NCBI GenBank assembly: GCA_030266405.1
Contig: JAJDHW010000005.1
Span: forward strand, 1 to 38,212
Length of the DNA: 38,212 nucleotides
Source of the DNA: Methanobrevibacter sp. OttesenSCG-928-I08
Lineage (GTDB): Archaea > Methanobacteriota > Methanobacteria > Methanobacteriales > Methanobacteriaceae
Direction of reading: 5' to 3'
The notes beneath the pieces were generated by a model. That model searched no databases. It was not told the origin of the DNA and was given only the letters and a program-made list of their open reading frames with translations. How positions within the stretch are numbered: position 1 is the first letter of the stretch; each line of letters starts with the position of its first letter. Positions 25,032 through 33,283 of the stretch are shown in pieces. The position numbers and the translations under genes are program-made.

Positions 25032-26279
25032 CTATTCAGGCATGCTTATTCGTCCTGTAATAGCTGATGCAGCAGCTACTGCAGCTGAGGATAAATAAAC
25101 TTTTCCATCAGGACTACCTTGTCTTCCTTTAAAATTCCTATTTGATGTTGAAAGACTAATTTCTCCAGGACCTATAAGGCCAGTATGTCCTCCAAGACAT
25201 GGTCCACAACATGGTGCAGAAACTAAAGCCCCAGCATCTACAAATATTTTTAGCAACCCTTCATCAAGTGCTTTTGAATATACTTCTCTTGAAGCAGGGA
25301 TGACTAACATCCTTGTTCCTCTAGCTATTTGATTGCCTTTTAATATTTTTGCAGCATCTCTTAAATCACTAATTCTGCCATTTGTACAAGAACCTAAAAA
25401 TACTTGATCTATTTCAGTATCTACTTCACTAATAGGTTTTACATTATCTACATTATGGGGACAAGCAATTTGAGGTTCTAAATCACTAACATCAATATCT
25501 ATAATATTAAGACTGTTTGCATCTAAATCAGTTTTAAAAACAGTATATGGTTTAGTTGAATGCTTTTTTACATATTGGATTGTTTTTTCATCAGGTTCTA
25601 TTAAACCAGTTTTTCCACCCATCTCAATAGCCATATTCGCTAAAACCATTCTATCAGAAATAGTCATATCTTCTACAGTTTTACCTGCAAATTCACAAGC
25701 TTTATATGTTGAACCATCAGCACCTACTTTCCCAATGATATTTAAAATAACATCTTTTGCATAAACATTATCTTTTAATTCACCAGTAATATTAAATCTA
25801 TTTGTTTCAGGTACTTTAAACCATAATTTTCCTTCAGAAAAAACCATAGCCATATCTGTTGATCCAATTCCTGTAGAAAAAGCTCCTAATGCTCCATGTG
25901 TACAAGTATGTGAATCAGTTCCCACAATTACTTCTCCTGGAACAACATGCCCTTTTTCTGGTAAAATTTGATGACATACTCCTGCATTAACATCATAAAA
26001 ATTTTCTATATCTTGTTCTTTAACAAATTTTCTCATTATTATATGATTGTTAGCAGAATCTATGGAATCTGCTGGAACTTGATGGTCAAAAGGAATTACA
26101 ATTTTAGATTTATCCCATACTTTTGGAGTTCCTATTTTTTCAAAAGATTGTACTGATAAAGGTCCAGTTAAATCATGTGTCATAGCTATATCAATATTAG
26201 CCATAACTATATCTCCAGCTTCTACACTATCTTTATTAGATGCATTTGCTAATATTTTCTCAGACATTGTATATGACAT
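25032..26279 (-). CDS. leuC: 3-isopropylmalate dehydratase large subunit (4Fe-4S)
   Basis: Large subunit of the archaeal LeuCD isomerase, holding the catalytic 4Fe-4S cluster. In its 415 residues, cluster cysteines are C298 (GSCTNGR) and C358/C361 ([12 protein letters not shown]). Other family motifs are [22 protein letters not shown] near 121-142 (one region) and [18 protein letters not shown] near 381-398. Length matches archaeal LeuC (about 415-425) rather than bacterial LeuC (about 465). GAGGTGAT lies 5 bases before the ATG at 26279. It is the first gene of a minus-strand run reaching the marker 11 gene at 18028. Assignment to leucine rather than homoaconitate rests on the YLIY loop of its partner. 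Confidence 0.9.
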   Translation of the reverse strand: MSYTMSEKILANASNKDSVEAGDIVMANIDIAMTHDLTGPLSVQSFEKIGTPKVWDKSKIVIPFDHQVPADSIDSANNHIIMRKFVKEQDIENFYDVNAGVCHQILPEKGHVVPGEVIVGTDSHTCTHGALGAFSTGIGSTDMAMVFSEGKLWFKVPETNRFNITGELKDNVYAKDVILNIIGKVGADGSTYKACEFAGKTVEDMTISDRMVLANMAIEMGGKTGLIEPDEKTIQYVKKHSTKPYTVFKTDLDANSLNIIDIDVSDLEPQIACPHNVDNVKPISEVDTEIDQVFLGSCTNGRISDLRDAAKILKGNQIARGTRMLVIPASREVYSKALDEGLLKIFVDAGALVSAPCCGPCLGGHTGLIGPGEISLSTSNRNFKGRQGSPDGKVYLSSAAVAAASAITGRISMPE

Positions 26280-26361
26280 GGATTATCACCTCATTTTTTT
26301 AAAGTTTTTATTAGTTAATATATTTCTAATTGATAATACTTAAAATTTTTTTAATTTAAAA

Positions 26362-26370
26362 TTTATATAT
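26362..26370 (+). promoter_or_regulatory. TATA box for the DUF2264 gene
   Basis: TTTATATAT is centred 27 bases upstream of the ATG at 26393 and abuts an earlier in-frame ATG at 26372, which could not be transcribed from this element. The spacing fixes the start and implies a leaderless mRNA. Confidence 0.55.
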
Positions 26371-26392
26371 TATGTCAACTAATATTATTTTC

Positions 26393-27601
26393 ATGAGAAA
26401 TTCTATATTTGGACGATTAAAAAAAGATAATAATCAAGAAATCGATAAAACACCTATTTCTAGAGATGATAGGGTTTTATGGGTTAAATCTTTACAAAAA
26501 ATAGCATTTCCTGTTTTAGATAATTTAAAAAATAATAAACTTAAAAAAGTCATGCCTTATGAATCTATTAACCCTGAAAATGAGAAATTTTCTTATTTAG
26601 AGGCGTTTAGTAGATTATTTTGTGGTATTGCTCCATGGTTAGAATTAGGTCCAGATGAAACAACCGAAGGTAAAATAAGGGAAAATTTTATTGATTCAAC
26701 AATTAAATGTTTAAAAAATATTGTTGATATTAATAGTCCAGATAATATTATTTTTAAAGAACCTAAACAATCATTAGTTGATGCAGCTTTTTTAGCCCAA
26801 GCTTTACTTCGTTCAAAAAATGAAATATGGTTTAAATTATCAATTGATACTCAATCTAAATTAATTAAAGAATTAAAAAGTACTAGAACAATTACTCCTT
26901 ATGAAAATAGTTGGCTTTTATTTACATCAATGATTGAAGCTACTTTATTAGAATTTACAGGAGAATGTGATTTTAATAGATTAAACTATGGAATATCTAA
27001 ATTTAAAGATGAATGGTATGTAGGAGATGGAGTATATAAAGATGGAGATACTTTCAGATATGATTATTACAGTAGTTTTGTTATTCATCCAATGTTAATT
27101 GATATTTTAATTGTTATGAGAAAATATAATGTTGAAGATAATGGATTTTTAGATATTGAATTAAAAAGAGCTAGTAGATATGCAGCAGAACTAGAAAGAA
27201 TGATATCTCCTGAAGGAACATATCCAGTTATTGGAATGTCCATGTCTTATCGTACGGGAGTATTTCATTTACTTGCACAGGCTTCTTTATTAAAAATTTT
27301 ACCTAAAAACATAACTCCGTCTCAGGTAAGGGCTGCTCTTACATTGATTATTAAAAATCAATTTGAAGGTGATCAAAACTTTGATAAAGATGGTTGGCTT
27401 AAAATAGGATTTAATGGAAGTCAATTAGATATTTCCGAATCCAATATCAATACAGGTAGTTTATATTTATGTTCCACTGTTTTTTTACCATTAGGTCTTT
27501 CTTTTAATGATCCATTTTGGTCAGACCCCTCTGCTGAATGGACTAATCTCAAAGCATGGAATGGTCATGAAATAGATTCTGATAAATTTATTGATTTTTA
27601 A
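26393..27601 (+). CDS. DUF2264 family protein
   Basis: About 402 residues matching DUF2264 (PF10022): an early DRVLWVKSLQKIAFPVLDNL segment, FSYLEAFSRLFCGIAPWLEL near 65, LVDAAFLAQALLRSK near 137, NSWLLFTSMIEATLL near 180, YKDGDTFRYDYYSSFVIHPML near 222 (one region), and ISPEGTYPVIGMSMSYRTGVFHLLAQASL near 286-314. The helical pattern suits an alpha/alpha-toroid of the kind seen in sugar-degrading or sugar-modifying enzymes, and the family is best known from bacteria. No signal peptide is seen, so it is cytoplasmic. Its stop overlaps that of the convergent wecC. Activity unknown. ATG at 26393 is chosen on TATA spacing. Confidence 0.75.
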   Translation: MRNSIFGRLKKDNNQEIDKTPISRDDRVLWVKSLQKIAFPVLDNLKNNKLKKVMPYESINPENEKFSYLEAFSRLFCGIAPWLELGPDETTEGKIRENFIDSTIKCLKNIVDINSPDNIIFKEPKQSLVDAAFLAQALLRSKNEIWFKLSIDTQSKLIKELKSTRTITPYENSWLLFTSMIEATLLEFTGECDFNRLNYGISKFKDEWYVGDGVYKDGDTFRYDYYSSFVIHPMLIDILIVMRKYNVEDNGFLDIELKRASRYAAELERMISPEGTYPVIGMSMSYRTGVFHLLAQASLLKILPKNITPSQVRAALTLIIKNQFEGDQNFDKDGWLKIGFNGSQLDISESNINTGSLYLCSTVFLPLGLSFNDPFWSDPSAEWTNLKAWNGHEIDSDKFIDF

Positions 27602-28845
27602 TCAATTTCACTAAGATTTCCATAATTTATTAATTTAACATTATCAGGGATATATGAAATTACACTTTTAGTATCAAATATCACTGGATTTTTCATTTTT
27701 TCATTTATAATTTCATAATTTAAATTTTTAAATTCATTGTGATCAGATAAAACTAAAATAAGTGATGCATCACTAATAACATCATCTAAACTTAAATAAT
27801 CTGGGTTATCAATATGCGGATCATGAATAGCTATTTCATACCCTTCATCTTTTAAAAGTGAAATTATTTTAAGTGCAGGACTTTCTCTGGTATCTCCAGT
27901 ATTTCCTTTATATGCAACGCCTAAAATAGCTATTTTACTATTTTTATTAGGTACTAATTTCTTTGTTTTTTCTACAACAAACTCAGGCATACTATTGTTA
28001 ATATCTCTAGAAAGTTTAATTAATTTAGCAGTATCTGGAGCTTCAGCATAAATAAAATAAGGATCTACTGCTAAACAATGCCCTCCAACACCTGGCCCTG
28101 GTGAATGGATATTTACTCTAGGATGCTTATTTGACATTTCAATAACATCAAGAGCATTTACACCAATTTCAGAACATATTTTTGTAAGTTCATTAGCAAG
28201 TGCAATATTAACATCTCTAAATGTATTTTCCATACATTTTGACATTTCAGCTGTTTTTGCCTCAGTTTCCATTAAATTACCTTCAACAAATTTTTTATAT
28301 ATTTCACTGGCCTTTTTTGAACATTTTGGAGTTATTCCTCCAATAATTCTATCATTATGAATTAATTCTTCAATCATTTTTCCAGGTAAGACTCTTTCTG
28401 GACAATGAGCTAAATATAAATCTTTTCCAATTTCAAAACCTGCTTTTTCAAAAAGTGGTTTAATATAATTATCTGTTGACATTGGTGCAATAGTAGATTC
28501 TATTATTACAGTATTTCCTTTTTCTAAAAAAGGAATTATTGATTCACATGCATTTAAAACATAGTTTAAATCACATTTGTATGATTCTTCAAGATAAGGG
28601 GTTGGAACTGTTATCATAAATGCATCAGCTTTTTCAGGAGATAGAGATGCATGATATAATCCTTTTTTTACAGAGTTTTTGATTATATTTTCTATTCCAG
28701 GTTCTTCAATATGCACTTTTCCTTTATTAAGATTTTCAATAATTTTTTCATTTATATCTACTCCTACAACCTCACAATTATGCATTGCAAATAGAGCAGC
28801 TGTTGGAAGCCCGATATAGCCTTGGCCAATAATACAAATTTTCAT
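27598..28845 (-). CDS. wecC: UDP-N-acetyl-D-mannosaminuronate dehydrogenase (WecC type)
   Basis: Oxidises UDP-ManNAc to UDP-ManNAcA with two NAD+. The 415 residues include the Rossmann motif GQGYIGLP (7-14), VTVPTPY (79-84), AHCPERVLPG (147-155), the Lys/Asn helix MSKCMENTFRDVNIALANEL (201-220) with Lys 203, HPRVNIHSPGPGVGGHCLAVDP (241-262, one region) with the catalytic Cys 257, and the C-terminal YKGNTGDTRESPALK. HPRVNIH and NTFRDVN favour WecC over UDP-glucose dehydrogenase, though other UDP-aminosugar dehydrogenases are close. GAGGAT precedes the ATG. It is divergent from rmlD and convergent with the DUF2264 gene. No wecB is present in the window. Confidence 0.87.
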   Translation of the reverse strand: MKICIIGQGYIGLPTAALFAMHNCEVVGVDINEKIIENLNKGKVHIEEPGIENIIKNSVKKGLYHASLSPEKADAFMITVPTPYLEESYKCDLNYVLNACESIIPFLEKGNTVIIESTIAPMSTDNYIKPLFEKAGFEIGKDLYLAHCPERVLPGKMIEELIHNDRIIGGITPKCSKKASEIYKKFVEGNLMETEAKTAEMSKCMENTFRDVNIALANELTKICSEIGVNALDVIEMSNKHPRVNIHSPGPGVGGHCLAVDPYFIYAEAPDTAKLIKLSRDINNSMPEFVVEKTKKLVPNKNSKIAILGVAYKGNTGDTRESPALKIISLLKDEGYEIAIHDPHIDNPDYLSLDDVISDASLILVLSDHNEFKNLNYEIINEKMKNPVIFDTKSVISYIPDNVKLINYGNLSEID

Positions 28846-28953
28846 AAAATCCTCTTTTTAAAAATTTAAATAAAATTATATATGTTTAAATTATATAAAT
28901 AAATAATATATTTTTTAATAAATTTCTATTTTAGGTGTTAATTTTGAAGAATT

Positions 28954-28980
28954 AAGATAATTTAAATAAGAAATTATCTT
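28954..28980. repeat. Perfect 10-bp inverted repeat upstream of rmlD
   Basis: AAGATAATTT and AAATTATCTT are exact reverse complements with a 7-base spacer, in the 220-base gap between divergent wecC and rmlD and about 85 bases before the rmlD ATG. It could be an operator for the glycan genes or an RNA hairpin in the leader. In DNA this AT-rich, a few such repeats are expected by chance across the window. Confidence 0.3.
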
Positions 28981-29065
28981 TTATGCATGAAATTATTTAC
29001 AATAGAAAAAAACTGTTGAAAAAATGGTTTAAAATATCTTTTTAATATATCAATTAGGTGTTAAT

Positions 29066-29899
29066 ATGAAAATTTTAATTACAGGCGCAGATGGAATGTT
29101 AGGAACAGATGTACAAGAAGTTCTTAAAGATGAAGAAATAATATCTACTGATGTAGATACATTAGATATTACAAATAAAGAACAAACTATTGAAACAATT
29201 AAAAATCTTAATCCAGACATAGTCATTAATACTGCTGCTTTTACTGATGTTGATGGATGCGAATCAAATAAAGATTTAGCTTTTAAAATTAATGCTATAG
29301 GCCCTGAAAATTTAGCTATTGCATGTAAAGAAATAGATTCTCCTCTTCTACATATTAGTACAGATTATATATTCAATGGTCAAAATGATAAACCATGGGT
29401 AGAAACTGATAAAACTGGACCTATTAGTGTATATGGTGAGACAAAACTTCAAGGAGAACTAGCTATTGAAAAAAATCTTGATAAATTTTTTATTATTAGA
29501 ACAGCTTGGTTATATGGATTAAATGGGCCTTCTTTTCCAAAAACAATGTTGGAATTAGCTAAAAATAACAATGAAATATCTGTAGTTGATGATCAAGTAG
29601 GTTCACCTACATATACTAAAGATTTGGCTTTAGCTATTTCTCAATTAATAAAAACAGATTTGTATGGTATTTATCATATTACAAATTCTGATTATTGTTC
29701 TTGGTATGATTATGCAAAATTAATTTTTAAATTAAAAAACATTGATGTTGATGTAAAACCAGTTACAACAGAAGAATTTCCAAGACCTGCACCAAGACCT
29801 AAATTTTCTGTTTTAGCTAATACTAATTGGGAAAAGAATTTTAAACCTCTTAGAAGCTATAAAGATGCAATTGCAGAATTTTTAAACTTCTTAAAATGA
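29066..29899 (+). CDS. rmlD: dTDP-4-dehydrorhamnose reductase
   Basis: Last step of dTDP-L-rhamnose synthesis, reducing the 4-keto group with NAD(P)H. A 277-residue short-chain reductase with GADGMLGTDVQEVL at 7-20, NTAAFTDVDGCE near 56-67, LHISTDYIFNG near 91, the catalytic YGETKLQGELAIE (Tyr and Lys of YxxxK) near 128, RTAWLYG near 147, and a C-terminal FPRPAPRPKFSVLAN substrate segment. It is first in the plus-strand rhamnose cluster and is separated from rmlA by a GT-C-like gene. AGGTG precedes the ATG. Confidence 0.93.
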   Translation: MKILITGADGMLGTDVQEVLKDEEIISTDVDTLDITNKEQTIETIKNLNPDIVINTAAFTDVDGCESNKDLAFKINAIGPENLAIACKEIDSPLLHISTDYIFNGQNDKPWVETDKTGPISVYGETKLQGELAIEKNLDKFFIIRTAWLYGLNGPSFPKTMLELAKNNNEISVVDDQVGSPTYTKDLALAISQLIKTDLYGIYHITNSDYCSWYDYAKLIFKLKNIDVDVKPVTTEEFPRPAPRPKFSVLANTNWEKNFKPLRSYKDAIAEFLNFLK

Positions 29900-29951
29900 A
29901 TTTTATCATAAAAGAAGAAGATATTTTTTTAATAAAGCAAGGAGTTTATGT

Positions 29952-31697
29952 ATGAAAAAATATATCTCTAGTTTAGAAATAAATTATAAAACTTTATTTA
30001 TTTTAGTAATGATATTATTTTCATTATTACGTATTTATATGGGATTGAATACCCAAACTTGGTTTTTTATTAATTCTCCACAAGATGATTTATTAATGTT
30101 AAATTATTCAAATTTACCTTATCATTTTCTTGAATGGAATATTTGGACTTTAACAAAAAATATTTCCTACTCAATATTCCTATTTTTGGTAAATATTTCA
30201 GGAGTATCTTATAGATTATCTTTATCTATACTTTGGATAATTTCAGGATTAATTGTTACATATTCTGTTTATAAATTTTTAACTAAAAATAAGATTATTT
30301 TGCTATTAACTTTTATTTTTATTATATTTCTCCCAATTGGGTTTGATTCAGCATGTGGAACAAGAATTTATAGAAATGCTATTATGGCACCTTCTGCAAT
30401 GATTTTTTTATCATCATTATTTATTTTTATTAATAGTTCAATCTCTAAATTTCAAAATAAAACGAAACAGATGTTTTTTTGGGGCATAATTCTTGGTTTA
30501 ACTTTTACTTTTAATTTTTATATTAAAGAAGATGGCATTTTAACCTTACCTATATTTTTAGTAAGTATTTTTACAATAATTATTTTTAATTTATATAATC
30601 ACATTAAACATTGGCACAAAAAATCTACTTCTAAAAATTTAATTTTAAAATTAACTAAAATCACAATATTATCTTTAATTCCTTTACTTATTTTTGGAGC
30701 ATCTACTATTGCATATAAAGAAGTAAATAATCATTATTTTGGTGTAAATGAGATTAATACTAGAACTGGTGGCGAAATTGGAGAATTTTATAAAAATCTT
30801 TTAATAATTGAGGATTCTAATAAAACAACTGAAATTTGGGTACCGGCTTCTACAATTGAAAAAGCTTGGGATGCTTCACCTACATTACAAACTAGGCCAG
30901 ATTTATTAGACGATTGGTTAAACACATCGTGGACTCAAGGAGGTTTAATTGATAACCCTCTTCCAGGAGATCATATATCTTGGAGTTTAAGAGATTCACT
31001 TTATAATGTAGGTTTATTTGAAAATGAAAAAAATGCAAATGATTTCTTTGAAAAAGTCAATAATGAATTAGACGATGCATTTGAGAATGGAACTCTTAAT
31101 AAATCTGAAAAAATATTTATAACAGATTCTGCAACTGGAAGAACTTTTGATGAAATAAAAGAATTAAAACCATATATTATTTCTGGATTTATGGAATGCA
31201 TGTTTTATGATACAATTGAAGTTAGAACCACACCTATTCCGGAAACATCATTAATACTCTCAAATAATGAAACTGAAAAAGCAGAATATATGTTAAATGA
31301 TAACCTTATTCAACAAGATGATTTAAAAATACTTCCTTTAAAAGAAAAAATTCCATTAACTCTTATGAATATAAATATTAAAATATATCAACTTGTTTCA
31401 TATTTTTTAGTTTTATTATCCATTATAAGTTTCATTGGATTATGTAGCTACCAAATAAAAAATAAATTTAAGAATAGAAAAAACAATGCTTTAATAGGAT
31501 TTTTAATCATGTTAATCGGTACTTTTATTGTTCAAATTTTTGCTATTGCATGGTTTGGAGCATGGTTTAAAGCAGATGATATGATGAAGTTTTATACTGT
31601 TGCAGATCAAGGAATTTTCGCACTATTTGAAGTTTTATCAATTACAGGAGCACTTTCAATACTTTATAAAGAAAAACTTATCCGTAATAATAGATAA
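29952..31697 (+). CDS. Polytopic membrane protein with large soluble insert, GT-C-like
   Basis: A 581-residue protein I cannot place in a named family. About eight membrane helices occupy residues 14-255, a soluble part of about 220 residues runs from 256 to 475, and three helices lie at about 478-500, 513-535 and 550-572. After the first helix comes NSPQDDLLMLNYSN, an Asp pair at 45-46 in the position of the GT-C acidic motif. The insert has a Trp/Asp-rich stretch (EIWVPAS, LDDWLNTSWTQGG, ISWSLRDSLYNVG). AGGAG lies upstream of the ATG. Set between rmlD and rmlA, it is likely a transferase or polymerase acting on a rhamnose-containing lipid-linked glycan. The role is inferred from layout only. 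Confidence 0.6.
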   Translation: MKKYISSLEINYKTLFILVMILFSLLRIYMGLNTQTWFFINSPQDDLLMLNYSNLPYHFLEWNIWTLTKNISYSIFLFLVNISGVSYRLSLSILWIISGLIVTYSVYKFLTKNKIILLLTFIFIIFLPIGFDSACGTRIYRNAIMAPSAMIFLSSLFIFINSSISKFQNKTKQMFFWGIILGLTFTFNFYIKEDGILTLPIFLVSIFTIIIFNLYNHIKHWHKKSTSKNLILKLTKITILSLIPLLIFGASTIAYKEVNNHYFGVNEINTRTGGEIGEFYKNLLIIEDSNKTTEIWVPASTIEKAWDASPTLQTRPDLLDDWLNTSWTQGGLIDNPLPGDHISWSLRDSLYNVGLFENEKNANDFFEKVNNELDDAFENGTLNKSEKIFITDSATGRTFDEIKELKPYIISGFMECMFYDTIEVRTTPIPETSLILSNNETEKAEYMLNDNLIQQDDLKILPLKEKIPLTLMNINIKIYQLVSYFLVLLSIISFIGLCSYQIKNKFKNRKNNALIGFLIMLIGTFIVQIFAIAWFGAWFKADDMMKFYTVADQGIFALFEVLSITGALSILYKEKLIRNNR

Positions 31698-31713
31698 TTA
31701 TTATTCAATTAAA

Positions 31714-31743
31714 ATTATTTTTTATTATAAAAATAATATTTTT
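31714..31743 (+). terminator. Hairpin plus T5 between the GT-C-like gene and rmlA
   Basis: ATTATTTTT (31714-31722) and AAAAATAAT (31729-31737) pair exactly with a 6-base loop and are followed by A and five T. It resembles an intrinsic terminator 17 bases after the stop at 31697, but the all-AT stem makes it weak and possibly fortuitous. The rest of this 143-base gap shows only the strong rmlA ribosome site. Confidence 0.3.
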
Positions 31744-31840
31744 CGCAAATTTTTATTTCAAGTGAAAAATAAAGTAAGATTTTCATTATGTCGATATTTT
31801 AATAAATAATTAAAAATAAATTTTTATTAGGAGGAATTAT

Positions 31841-32710
31841 ATGAAAGGAATAGTACTTGCAGGAGGGTCTGGAACACGATTATATCCGATTACAAAAGCG
31901 ATTTCAAAGCAACTTTTACCATTATATGATAAACCAATGATATATTATCCAATATCAGTTTTAATGCTTGCAGGAATTAAAGAAATATTAATCATATCTA
32001 CTCCAAGAGATTTACCAATGTATAAAGATCTTTTAGGTGACGGAAGTGACTTTGGAATTTCTTTTTCTTATAAAATACAAGAAAAACCTAATGGATTAGC
32101 TGAAGCATTTATTGTTGGAGAAGATTTCATTGGAAATGACAATGTAGCTCTTATATTAGGAGATAATATTTTTCATGGACATAGATTCACTGAAATATTA
32201 GAAAAATCTGTAAAATTAGAAGATGGAGCTATTATTTTTGGATATTATACAAATAATCCTGAAGCATTTGGAGTAGTAGAATTTGATGATGAAGGAAATG
32301 TTTTATCTGTTGAAGAAAAACCAGAAAAACCAAAATCAAATTATGTTGTTCCAGGGCTTTATTTTTATGATAATGAAGTTATTGAAATTGCAAAAAATGT
32401 CAAACCATCTGAAAGAGGAGAAGTAGAAATAACCTCAGTTAATGAAGAATATCTTAAAAGAGGAAAACTTAAAGTAGAATTACTTGGTAGGGGAATGGCT
32501 TGGTTAGATACAGGTACTCATCAAGGATTACTTGAAGCTGCAAATTTTATAGAAACTATTCAAAAAAGACAAAGCCTCTATATAGCATGTTTAGAAGAAA
32601 TTGCATATAACAAAGGATATATTAATAAAGAAAAATTATTAGAATTAGCTGAAAGCCTTAAAAAAACAGATTATGGAGAATATTTACTTAATTTAGCTTC
32701 AAATGATTAG
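31841..32710 (+). CDS. rmlA: Glucose-1-phosphate thymidylyltransferase
   Basis: First step of dTDP-L-rhamnose synthesis: dTTP plus glucose-1-phosphate gives dTDP-glucose. The 289 residues show the full RmlA pattern: [20 protein letters not shown] at 6-25, [11 protein letters not shown] near 29, [13 protein letters not shown] near 80, LGDNIFHG near 107, [20 protein letters not shown] near 155, [16 protein letters not shown] near 185 and [13 protein letters not shown] near 219. AGGAGG lies 6 bases before the ATG, one of the strongest ribosome sites in the window, so this is probably the head of an rmlACB-GT operon. Feedback control by dTDP-rhamnose is known for the family. Confidence 0.95.
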   Translation: MKGIVLAGGSGTRLYPITKAISKQLLPLYDKPMIYYPISVLMLAGIKEILIISTPRDLPMYKDLLGDGSDFGISFSYKIQEKPNGLAEAFIVGEDFIGNDNVALILGDNIFHGHRFTEILEKSVKLEDGAIIFGYYTNNPEAFGVVEFDDEGNVLSVEEKPEKPKSNYVVPGLYFYDNEVIEIAKNVKPSERGEVEITSVNEEYLKRGKLKVELLGRGMAWLDTGTHQGLLEAANFIETIQKRQSLYIACLEEIAYNKGYINKEKLLELAESLKKTDYGEYLLNLASND

Positions 32711-32717
32711 GGATATT

Positions 32718-33275
32718 ATGGGGAAATTTAAATTTACAAATACTGATATTGAAGGAGTTTTCATTGTTGAACCAACAGTTTTTGGGGATAATAGGGGATA
32801 CTTCATGGAAACTTATAATGAAAATGATTTTAAAGAAGAAGGACATAACTTGACTTTTGTGCAAGATAATCAATCAAAATCATCAAAAGGTGTTTTAAGA
32901 GGACTTCATTATCAAATAAATAAACCTCAAGGTAAATTAGTCAGAGTAATTAAAGGTGAAGTTTTTGATGTAGGCGTAGACCTTAGAAAAGATTCAAATA
33001 CATATGGAAAGTGGGTAGGTGTTGTTTTATCTAGTGAAAATAAAAAACAGCTATTTATTCCAAAAGGTTTTGCACATGGATTTCTTGTATTATCTGATGA
33101 AGCAGAATTCGTATATAAATGCACAGAATTTTATGATGGGGAAGATGAAGGCGGAATAATTTGGAATGATCCAGATATAAATATTGACTGGCCTTTAGAA
33201 GGAATTGATGAAATTAGTTTGTCTGATAAAGATCAAGAATGGAAAACATTAAAAGAAACAGATATTAGCTATTAG
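32718..33275 (+). CDS. rmlC: dTDP-4-dehydrorhamnose 3,5-epimerase
   Basis: Epimerises C3 and C5 of dTDP-4-keto-6-deoxyglucose. The 185-residue cupin has EPTVFGDNRGYFMETYNE near 18-35, QDNQSKSSKGVLRGLHYQ with the catalytic His near 60, QGKLVRVIKGEVFDVGVDLR near 66-85, FIPKGFAHGFLVLSD with its conserved His near 115, and YKCTEFYDGEDEGGI near 133. ATG at 32718 is preferred: it gives the usual RmlC opening (MGKFKFTNTDIEG) and follows a GGGATAT ribosome site, whereas ATG at 32703 would overlap rmlA by 8 bases. rmlB follows after 8 bases. Confidence 0.94.
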   Translation: MGKFKFTNTDIEGVFIVEPTVFGDNRGYFMETYNENDFKEEGHNLTFVQDNQSKSSKGVLRGLHYQINKPQGKLVRVIKGEVFDVGVDLRKDSNTYGKWVGVVLSSENKKQLFIPKGFAHGFLVLSDEAEFVYKCTEFYDGEDEGGIIWNDPDINIDWPLEGIDEISLSDKDQEWKTLKETDISY

Positions 33276-33283
33276 GAGATATT

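Noticed and set aside
24543-26279. Homoaconitase (coenzyme B pathway) instead of isopropylmalate isomerase
   Set aside because: The specificity loop of the small subunit reads YLIY, not the YLRT expected of homoaconitase, and leuB is in the same gene run.
27598-28845. UDP-glucose 6-dehydrogenase
   Set aside because: The motifs NTFRDVN and HPRVNIHSPGPGVGGHC fit UDP-ManNAc dehydrogenase better.
28932-28955. Possible tiny gene or decayed duplicate: TTAGGTGTTAAT followed by TTG, resembling the rmlD start region
   Set aside because: The frame stops after three codons; the similarity is mostly the shared GGTGTTAAT ribosome-site motif, also seen before purE.
31698-31840. Possible small gene continuing past the GT-C-like stop
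   Set aside because: The frame starts inside the upstream gene, has low-complexity content and no ribosome site; the gap is better explained by a weak terminator and the rmlA leader.
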